Source of the DNA: UBA9160 sp035489755
GTDB lineage: Bacteria > Myxococcota_A > UBA9160
Length of the DNA stretch: 64,000 nucleotides
Direction of reading: 5' to 3'
Assembly: GCA_035489755.1 (NCBI GenBank)
Contig: DATGZK010000081.1
Span: 1 to 64,000 of the forward strand
Made by a program: the position numbers and the translations under genes. Under the pieces are notes generated by a model. It saw only the letters and a list, made by a program, of their open reading frames with translations. It had not been told where the DNA came from and made no database searches. Shown in pieces: positions 33,626-39,795 of the stretch. How positions within the stretch are numbered: position 1 is the first letter of the stretch; each line of letters begins with the position of its first letter.

Positions 33626-34129
33626 ATGGAGCGCCCGCCGACCCCCCACACAGCTGCGGCAGACGACCCAGATCGTCTGGTTGAGATCGCCTCGTTTCCC
33701 CATCCCCTCGAGGCCCACCTCGCCGCCGCGCGCCTCCGGACAGACGGCGTCCCCGTCGCCCTCTCCGGGGAGCACGCCGCCGGTCTCCTTTCTGGCGTCG
33801 ACTGCGTAAAGCTCTGGGTTCGGGAGATCGATCGAGCGCGCGCCTGCGAATCCCTAGCCCCCCCGGCCCCGAAAACCGACCCGCGCTCCGCTTACTTTGT
33901 GACGGGCGACCTGGAGGCGCCTCGCTGCCCTCGCTGCGGAGGCCTTGCGCTCGAGGCGGAACGCAGTCACGGGCCTTTTTTCGTGTTCCTCTCGCTGCTG
34001 ATTCGAGGTACGCCGAAAGCCTTGGGTCCGCGCCTGCGCTGCAGGTTGTGCAAAGCGCGCTGGAGGCCCGCCCTCGGGGATGAGGGCCCCTCGAATACGT
34101 CCTTTCCCGAGAGCCTCTCCGAGGACTAG
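33626..34129 (+). CDS. DUF2007-like protein with zinc ribbon
   Basis: The 167-residue cytosolic protein starts with a DUF2007 (putative signal-transducing) fold, seen as LVEIASFPHPLEAHLAAARLRTDGVPVAL and VKLWVREIDRARACESL. It continues into a treble-clef-like zinc site made of CPRCGG and CRLCKARW, separated by a hydrophobic segment FFVFLSLLIRG. DUF2007 proteins are small and of unknown function. The ATG is at 33626, preceded by TAGACT at 33611-33616 as a weak -10. Its end overlaps the stop of the convergent lipoprotein gene by four bases. Confidence 0.7.
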   Translation: MERPPTPHTAAADDPDRLVEIASFPHPLEAHLAAARLRTDGVPVALSGEHAAGLLSGVDCVKLWVREIDRARACESLAPPAPKTDPRSAYFVTGDLEAPRCPRCGGLALEAERSHGPFFVFLSLLIRGTPKALGPRLRCRLCKARWRPALGDEGPSNTSFPESLSED

Positions 34130-34392
34130 TTCGTCTGCGGCGTTCGCGGGTGCACGTACTTGCAAGGCACCCACTTCGTCTCGACGATGAGGGCAGTATT
34201 GCGTGCGGCAATCTTGCATTGGGTCTGATCCGCTGAGACCTCCGTCATGACTCCCTCCCCACTCCACCAGTTTCCCGTTCGGTGATCGACGTAGACGAGC
34301 GTCCCCTCGCTCGGGAGTGTGAGGCAGCCGCCGATCCCAGAGGCGAAGACGAGGAGCAGCGCGAGGAGGATGGACTTTGCGCGCTCGTGCAC
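34126..34392 (-). CDS. Small putative lipoprotein
   Basis: An 88-residue protein with a positively charged start, a hydrophobic stretch SILLALLLVFASGIGGC and a plausible lipobox (I-G-G-C, Cys23). The mature part is LTLPSEGTLVYVDHRTGNWW, with two further Cys (about 59 and 77) that may form a disulfide. I do not recognise the family. The GTG at 34392 lies three bases downstream of the FAD oxidoreductase stop, so the two are probably cotranscribed. Confidence 0.6.
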   Translation of the reverse strand: MHERAKSILLALLLVFASGIGGCLTLPSEGTLVYVDHRTGNWWSGEGVMTEVSADQTQCKIAARNTALIVETKWVPCKYVHPRTPQTN

Positions 34393-34395
34393 GGG

Positions 34396-35892
34396 CTATG
34401 CCGCCTGCTCGAGAACGCGCACCATTTCCGCGCGCCCGGGGCCCAGCGGCTCCGCGGGCGCACGCTGGTCGCGTTCCCGCCAGGCCGCAAGCACCCGCCT
34501 CATGACGTCACCGTTTGTAAGCAGCGAGTCCGGGGTTTCGAGCAGATTGAAGTTGCGCAGAAAGGCGCGCATCACCACCGCATCTGTACGCAGGGCGGGC
34601 AGGAGGCCGTCCCGCAAAACCGAGCGCATGAACCTCGTCGGGTCCACCACCCGCGCCCCAGAGGGCGCTTCCGTGGCGAAAGGATCCTCGCCGCGTCGCT
34701 GCTGGGCGGCAACGTCGCACGCATCGCGGTCCTGCGTCACGGCGGAGCGATACCACGGCTCGATCTCTCGCCGGGTGTCGCGCTCGAGCTCGAACGCCAG
34801 GGCCTCGGCGTCGTCACCGTGCTCCCGAAGCGCATCCGCGAGCAGGTACGCATGCACGAAGGCGAGGGAGCAGCCGCGACCGTAGAGCGGATTGGTGTGA
34901 ATCGCCGCGTCGCCGATGGCGTGGACGCCGAGAGCCACGGGCGCGCCGTCGCGCATGAACAGGCGCCTGCGGTTTCTGAGGCCAGCCATCCCATAGACGC
35001 CTGTCACAGGCTCTGAACGATCGGGCTCGAGCCAGGTCCGAATCGCTGGGATGGCATTGGCTGCGGCTTCAAACGGACCCGGACGCAGTACGCGTCGCAT
35101 CGGGGTGTCTTCGGGAGATGCCGCAAGCGTGACCGAGAAAATCCTCGAGTCTCCACTGAACACGGCGAACTTCATGTAGCCGAGATCTGCCCCGATCGGT
35201 CCGTCGCGCGGCGGCTCCTCCGCCCGAGGCCGCAGTCGGTAGAAGCGCGAGGAATAGAAGATGCCGCAGTCCTCGGACTCCGCCTGAATCGGCGGCGCAC
35301 CGATCTCGGTCAGCCATTTGGAAAGGGTCGATCGTCGGCCACTCGCGTCGACCACGAGATCGGCCCGCAGCGTCTCGGCTGGAGCGCCCGGCCGGCGCGC
35401 CCGCACACCCCTCACCCGCGGCGGCGACCCCGGCAGCCGCGGCGCAAGGGTCTCAAGGCCGAGCACCTCCGAACCGTCATGCCAGACGACGCCCGGACTC
35501 TCCGCCACGATCTTGTGCAGGACCCACTCGAGGGTGAGGCGGCGGCACCCGAGGAGCACGAGATCCTCATCCCCGGGTTTCGCTGAGCGGTCGTCGATGG
35601 TGGGGGGAAGCATCTCCGTAATGCGCAGGTCATAGGCACCGTTTCTCATGAGAGCGTCAAGCACGTCGGGAGCGCGGTCCCGCAGAAGGTTCCGGAATCT
35701 CGCGAGGAACGCGTGGGAGTGTCGGACCTGGGGCGCCCCGCGGCGATCCCAGCGCTCGAAGGCCAGGACCGCGGACTCCGGGAGCGGCGTCGAATCCTTC
35801 TCGAGCACGGTCACATGATGACCGCCCCGGGAAAGGGCAAGAGCGGCCCCAAGCCCCGCGATGCCACCACCGATCACGATTGCCTCTGCCAC
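34396..35892 (-). CDS. FAD-dependent oxidoreductase (PHBH / geranylgeranyl-reductase-like)
   Basis: The 498-residue flavoprotein starts with the dinucleotide-binding IVIGGGIAGLGAALALSRGG, has a glutamate at the end of the second strand (VTVLEKD), ADLVVDASGRRSTL in the middle, and the second FAD motif GVHAIGDAAIHTNPLYGRGC. This layout suits class A flavin monooxygenases and geranylgeranyl reductase-like enzymes. The tryptophan-halogenase W-x-W-x-I-P motif is absent. The substrate is unknown. The GTG at 35892 follows CGGAGGTTGCGGG; the open frame upstream to 36078 has no similarity. Confidence 0.75.
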   Translation of the reverse strand: MAEAIVIGGGIAGLGAALALSRGGHHVTVLEKDSTPLPESAVLAFERWDRRGAPQVRHSHAFLARFRNLLRDRAPDVLDALMRNGAYDLRITEMLPPTIDDRSAKPGDEDLVLLGCRRLTLEWVLHKIVAESPGVVWHDGSEVLGLETLAPRLPGSPPRVRGVRARRPGAPAETLRADLVVDASGRRSTLSKWLTEIGAPPIQAESEDCGIFYSSRFYRLRPRAEEPPRDGPIGADLGYMKFAVFSGDSRIFSVTLAASPEDTPMRRVLRPGPFEAAANAIPAIRTWLEPDRSEPVTGVYGMAGLRNRRRLFMRDGAPVALGVHAIGDAAIHTNPLYGRGCSLAFVHAYLLADALREHGDDAEALAFELERDTRREIEPWYRSAVTQDRDACDVAAQQRRGEDPFATEAPSGARVVDPTRFMRSVLRDGLLPALRTDAVVMRAFLRNFNLLETPDSLLTNGDVMRRVLAAWRERDQRAPAEPLGPGRAEMVRVLEQAA

Positions 35893-36243
35893 CCCGCAAC
35901 CTCCGGCTGAGCGATCGACCTCGATGGCCCTATGGTAGCGGCCGTCCGTCCTGAGTTCCTCGGGTCCGCCGATTCCCGAGACCACGAAAAGGGGATTTGC
36001 CCCGGGACCGGCACGAGCGCGCAGAGCTCCGCCGCTCGGAGGACGGATGCCCCAAAATGATGAGCTTCGCTCGTGCAATTCCGAGATGGGAAAGAGCGGC
36101 CGCGCTCATCGCGCATCGCTCCGATCCCGCATCTGGTCTCCCTCCCCGGCGGCGCTTTCGCGGCAGCGTACACGGTCTCCCGCAGGGTAGAATCAAGCGA
36201 TCTGCGCCGGCTCGCGAGGCCGTTCGCGGTTGGAGTGGAAGCG
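35893..36243. other. Divergent promoter region between FAD oxidoreductase and SDR genes
   Basis: A 351-nt region between divergent genes. It contains a perfect 6-bp inverted repeat CTCGGG/CCCGAG (35959-35964 and 35975-35980, 10-nt spacer) that could be an operator, and TAGAAT at 36188-36193 as a possible -10 for the SDR gene without a clear -35. No RNA gene or conserved reading frame was seen. Confidence 0.35.
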
Positions 36244-37050
36244 ATGGCGCGTTCTCAAGGCCGCTTCGATGGAAAAGTCGCTTTTGTGACGGGCGGCGCT
36301 ACCGGAATCGGCTTCGCGTGCGCGCAGGCCATCATCAACGATGGCGGATGTGTGATGCTTGCGGGCCGTCGCGACAATGTGTTGAGCGCCGCGGCGCAGA
36401 AGCTCGGCCCGCGCGCCGCCTGGGTGGTGTGTGACGTTACCTCCGACGCAGCGATCGAAGATGGCATTGCCGCGGCAGTCGATCAGTTTGGGCCGCTGCG
36501 TCTCGCCGTAAACTCAGCGGGCGCCGGTTCGGTGGGGAGCGTGCTCAATGGAATGTCCGAGGACTTCGCCAAGATCATCGATACCAATCTCGTCGGCACG
36601 TTCCGCGCCATGCGCGGCGAAGCCCGCGCGATGAAGGCCGCAGGCGGCGGCAGCATCGTGAATGTGAGCTCCATCGCCGGTGTGCTCACGCACCGCTGGA
36701 TGAGCGCGTATTGCGCATCCAAGGCGGGTCTCAACATGCTGACGCGCTGCGCAGCCGACGATCTCGGTGAGCATGGCATCCGCGTCAACGCAGTGATGCC
36801 GAGCTTCGTCCCCACGGAGATCTGGTCGGTCATGGTCTCCAGCCCGGAGATCCACGCCGAATACCTACGGCGCATCCCGCTCGGCCGGCTCGGCACGGTC
36901 GAAGACGTGGCTGCGCTCACTGCCTTCCTGCTCTCCGACGAGTCGGGCTGGATCACAGGTCAATGCGTGGGTGTCGACGGCGGTCATACGATCCGCCAAG
37001 GTCCTGATATGGTTCCCATCTACCGCCAGTTCCTGCCCGAGGAGCGTTAG
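36244..37050 (+). CDS. Short-chain dehydrogenase/reductase
   Basis: The 268-residue protein is a classical SDR. It has the NAD(P) motif TGGATGIGFA (T-G-x3-G-x-G type), NSAG in place of the usual NNAG, catalytic Ser in VSSIAGVL, and the Y-x3-K pair in YCASKAGL, ending with ITGQCVGVDGGHTI. It should oxidise or reduce an alcohol/ketone; the substrate is unknown. The ATG at 36244 follows GGAG at 8 nt. It precedes an M20 amidohydrolase gene by 25 nt on the same strand, so a two-gene catabolic operon is likely. Confidence 0.88.
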   Translation: MARSQGRFDGKVAFVTGGATGIGFACAQAIINDGGCVMLAGRRDNVLSAAAQKLGPRAAWVVCDVTSDAAIEDGIAAAVDQFGPLRLAVNSAGAGSVGSVLNGMSEDFAKIIDTNLVGTFRAMRGEARAMKAAGGGSIVNVSSIAGVLTHRWMSAYCASKAGLNMLTRCAADDLGEHGIRVNAVMPSFVPTEIWSVMVSSPEIHAEYLRRIPLGRLGTVEDVAALTAFLLSDESGWITGQCVGVDGGHTIRQGPDMVPIYRQFLPEER

Positions 37051-37075
37051 GCGAAGTAGCGGAGGAGGCCAATCC

Positions 37076-38266
37076 ATGGATGCGGCGATGCTGAAAAGGG
37101 AGGTCTGCTCGACAGTCGACGCGCTTCGCTCCGATCTGCTTCGCATCTCACACGCGATCCACGCGCGACCTGAGTTGGCATTCGAGGAACGTGAGGCAGC
37201 GGCGCTCTTGTGCGGCACGCTCGAGGGAGCGGGACTTGCGGTGGCGCGGGGCGCCTATGGGCTGGAAACCGCATTCGAGAGCGAGTTCGGACGGGCTACC
37301 GCTCGCGGGGCGTGTGTGGCACTGCTCGCCGAGTACGACGCGCTCCCGGGGATCGGCCATGCATGCGGACACAACCTGATCGCGACCGCCGCCGTCGGCG
37401 CTGGGCTCGCGCTGGCGGCTCTGGGTTCACGGCTCCCAGGCCATGTGCGGCTGCTCGGCACGCCGGCCGAAGAGCGCGGGGGCGGCAAGGAGCTGATGGC
37501 GCAACGGGGTGCCTTCGACGGCGTCGACGCTGCCCTGATGGTGCATCCCGCCGGCGTGGATCTCGCCGCCATGCCGTGCATCGCGGTGGCGGACCTTACC
37601 GTGCACTATCGCGGCGTCGCGGCTCACGCCTCCGCCATGCCCGACCGCGGGGTGAACGCGCTCGACGCCCTTGTCCTTGGCTATCAGTCGATCGCCGCGC
37701 TGCGCCAGCACATCCGCCCGACCGAGCGGATCCACGGCATCATCACCAAGGGCGGCTCCGCCCCCAACATCGTTCCCGAGGAGGCGGAGGGCCGCTTCTA
37801 TGTGCGCGCGCGCAACGCAGAGGAACTCCTCCCGCTCAAGCGCCGCGTGGAGGGCTGTTTCCAAGCCGGCGCCAGCGCTACGGGCGCGAAGCTTGAGCTC
37901 ACCTGGCACGCACCCGACTATTTGGAGCTGCGCACCAACTGGCCGCTCGCCGATGCCTATCAGCGCAACGCCGAGTCGCTGGGCCGCCGCTTCTTCCCGT
38001 TCGACAAGCTCCCGCCGGGCATCCAGGGCAGCACGGATATGGGCAACGTGAGCCAACGCGTCCCTTCCATCCATCCAATGATCGCCGCCGCGCCCCCGCA
38101 ATGCACGATCCACAATGCCGAGTTTGCGACGTGGGCTGCTTCGGAAATGGGCGATGCTGCTGCGCTCGACGGCGCCAAGGCCCTCGCCATGACTGCGCTC
38201 GATTTTCTGTGCGACGAGGCTCTGCGCAAGCGAGTCCGCGAGGCGTTCGACGGGGAAAGCGCTTAG
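37076..38266 (+). CDS. M20-family metallo-amidohydrolase (AbgB/ACY1-like)
   Basis: A 396-residue protein of the M20 peptidase family, amidohydrolase branch. Metal-site landmarks are the Cys-Gly-His of IGHACGHNLIA, the Glu-Glu of LLGTPAEERGGGKELM and the His of MVHPAG. The lid/dimerisation domain begins around HYRGVAAHASAMPDRGVNALDAL. Members hydrolyse N-acyl or aminobenzoyl-glutamate type amides; the substrate here is unknown. The ATG at 37076 follows GGAGGAGGCCAATCC, an excellent ribosome binding site. The stop lies 11 bases from the convergent leuA stop. Confidence 0.85.
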   Translation: MDAAMLKREVCSTVDALRSDLLRISHAIHARPELAFEEREAAALLCGTLEGAGLAVARGAYGLETAFESEFGRATARGACVALLAEYDALPGIGHACGHNLIATAAVGAGLALAALGSRLPGHVRLLGTPAEERGGGKELMAQRGAFDGVDAALMVHPAGVDLAAMPCIAVADLTVHYRGVAAHASAMPDRGVNALDALVLGYQSIAALRQHIRPTERIHGIITKGGSAPNIVPEEAEGRFYVRARNAEELLPLKRRVEGCFQAGASATGAKLELTWHAPDYLELRTNWPLADAYQRNAESLGRRFFPFDKLPPGIQGSTDMGNVSQRVPSIHPMIAAAPPQCTIHNAEFATWAASEMGDAAALDGAKALAMTALDFLCDEALRKRVREAFDGESA

Positions 38267-38277
38267 GGCCGGCACAC

Positions 38278-39450
38278 TTACGCCGCGTCCGAGGCCACGG
38301 CGCCGCAGATCTGCTGCACGTCATCGTCCGCAACCTCCCGCTTTTGATCCGCTAGCTCCTGGAAGCGGATGAAGGCACGCTCAAGCGCCGCAGCGCTCAG
38401 CACAAAGCCCAGTTTCCTCGCGCGCGCCGCGAAGCCCGCGCGTCCCGAGAGCTTCCCGAGCACAATCTCCGTCCCGACGGGGTGTCCGATTTCGGCCGGG
38501 TCGATCACCTCATAGGTCTCGCGTTGCTTCAGCACACCGTCCTGATGCACGCCAGAGGCGTGGCGGAACGCATTTTTCCCGACAATGGCCTTGTTGGATG
38601 CGATGCGCAGACCGCTGCGCTCCTCGACGAGCTTCGAAAGTTGATGAATCGCTCGGGTGTTCACACCCGTTTCGACGTGGAGAGCCGCACCGTGGACTCG
38701 CAGCGCCATCACCACCTCTTCGAAGCAGGTATTGCCGGCGCGTTCGCCGATGCCGTTCACCGTGACCTCCAGCTGGCGCGCACCCGCTCCCACCGCCGCA
38801 ATCGCGTTCGCCGTTGCGAGGCCAAGGTCATCTTGGCCGTGAAATGACAAGACTGCGTCGCGCAGGGCGGGAACCCGTTTGTAGAGGTTCTCGATGAGAG
38901 CGCGCAGGGCCTCCGGGAGAATGAATCCCACCGTATCCGGCAGGTTCACGGTCATCGCACCGGCTTCGAGCGAGGCGTGAATGAGCTCGCCTAGGAACTC
39001 AGGATCGGATCGAGTCGCGTCCATCGGGCTGAACTCGACCTCGGCGACTCCAGAGCGCGCCTGGCGCACAGCGATGCGCGTCATTTCGATCACCTGTTCG
39101 CGACTCTTGCGGAGCTGATGGGCGAGGTGCATGTCGCTCGCGTTCACAAACACGTGCATGCGCGGATGCTCGGCGCCGTGCAGGGCTTCGACCGCTGCTT
39201 CGATGTCGCCGGGCACGGCTCGCGCAAGGCCGCAAACAGTGACGCCACGCACGGTCTCCGCCACTGCGCGAACGGATGCGAGCTCTGCGGGTGAGGCGCT
39301 CGGGAAGCCTGCCTCGATCACGTCCACACCCGCCTCCGCGAGCCCAGAGGCGATATCGAGCTTGTCACGGAGCGTGAAGGAGACCCCTGCAGATTGCTCC
39401 CCGTCACGCAGCGTCGTGTCGAAGATCGTAACCCGTTCTCGTTCGCGCAC
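38278..39450 (-). CDS. leuA: 2-isopropylmalate synthase without the C-terminal regulatory domain
   Basis: The 390-residue protein catalyses condensation of acetyl-CoA with 2-oxoisovalerate, the first committed step of leucine synthesis. It has DTTLRDGEQSAG, VIEAGFPSASP, the metal-binding FHGQDDLGLATANAIAA, VNGIGERAGNT, and ASGVHQDGVLKQRETYE with VLGKLSGRAGF. It ends after the accessory subdomains (ELADQKREVADDDVQQI), while typical LeuA has about 500-520 residues with a leucine-binding C-terminal domain. Only 11 bases separate the stop from the convergent gene, so no detached remnant exists. The GTG at 39450 follows AAAGGAGCGACCA. Expression is probably controlled by the attenuator upstream. 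Citramalate or homocitrate synthase are less likely alternatives. Confidence 0.85.
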   Translation of the reverse strand: MRERERVTIFDTTLRDGEQSAGVSFTLRDKLDIASGLAEAGVDVIEAGFPSASPAELASVRAVAETVRGVTVCGLARAVPGDIEAAVEALHGAEHPRMHVFVNASDMHLAHQLRKSREQVIEMTRIAVRQARSGVAEVEFSPMDATRSDPEFLGELIHASLEAGAMTVNLPDTVGFILPEALRALIENLYKRVPALRDAVLSFHGQDDLGLATANAIAAVGAGARQLEVTVNGIGERAGNTCFEEVVMALRVHGAALHVETGVNTRAIHQLSKLVEERSGLRIASNKAIVGKNAFRHASGVHQDGVLKQRETYEVIDPAEIGHPVGTEIVLGKLSGRAGFAARARKLGFVLSAAALERAFIRFQELADQKREVADDDVQQICGAVASDAA

Positions 39451-39516
39451 TGGTCGCTCCTTTGTGCCGAAGGGGCAGGAGCGAGTTCAGTGAGGTAGGC
39501 GGGGCCCTGAAACACG

Positions 39517-39551
39517 AAACCCTCTCCGGCCGTTTCGGCGGGAGAGGGTTT
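39517..39551 (-). terminator. Attenuator terminator hairpin in front of leuA
   Basis: On the minus strand AAACCCTCTCC (39551-39541) and GGAGAGGGTTT (39527-39517) form a perfect 11-bp stem, closed by an inner GCCG/CGGC helix with an AAA loop. It is followed by CGTGTTT. It lies between the leader-peptide stop and the leuA ribosome binding site, as expected for a transcription attenuator. The U-tract is short and interrupted. Confidence 0.75.
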
Positions 39552-39598
39552 TCGCTTCGGCGTCGTCGGCTTAGCGGCCGAGAGCCCCCTCTCCCGCC
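39537..39598 (-). promoter_or_regulatory. Antiterminator pairing of the leuA leader
   Basis: The minus-strand segment GGCGGGAGAGGG (39598-39587), inside the leader peptide reading frame just after the leucine codons, is perfectly complementary over 12 bases to CCCTCTCCCGCC (39548-39537), the ascending arm of the terminator. The two structures are mutually exclusive. A ribosome stalled on the leucine codons would leave this segment free to form the antiterminator. Confidence 0.75.
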
Positions 39599-39651
39599 CC
39601 GGTAAGGAGCAGGCCAAGGAGGTTTCCACGCAGCGTTCGCCGATGGGCCAT
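39571..39651 (-). CDS. leuL: leu operon leader peptide (leucine-rich, 26 residues)
   Basis: A 26-codon frame starts with MAHRRTLRGN and continues LLGLLLTG; five of the six codons 11-16 are leucine, and leucines make up seven of 26 residues. AAAGGG lies 7 nt before the ATG at 39651. The stop at 39571 is followed at once by the terminator/antiterminator structures. This is the classic design of a ribosome-mediated attenuation leader that senses charged tRNA-Leu. It is too short for routine gene callers. Confidence 0.8.
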   Translation of the reverse strand: MAHRRTLRGNLLGLLLTGAGEGALGR

Positions 39652-39661
39652 GACTAAACCC

Positions 39662-39690
39662 TTTCTAGTCGATAGCGTGAGGTCCGTCAA
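39662..39690 (-). promoter_or_regulatory. Promoter of the leuL-leuA transcript
   Basis: TTGACG (39690-39685) and TAGAAA (39667-39662) are separated by exactly 17 nt on the minus strand, a good sigma70-type match. Transcription would begin about 7 nt downstream, very near the leader ATG at 39651, so the leader peptide mRNA may have almost no 5' untranslated region. Confidence 0.55.
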
Positions 39691-39795
39691 TGCCGAAGCG
39701 ACGCGCGCGGGGTACCCCCGAAGCGCACCGAGTCGCAACCGGCGCTGGGATCGCAGCCGTTCCCTCGTGCATCCCGCCTGCGATTTCGCCTCTGC

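Noticed and set aside
38267..38277. Possible bidirectional terminator between the M20 gene and leuA
   Set aside because: The gap is 11 bases and contains no stem-loop or U-tract.
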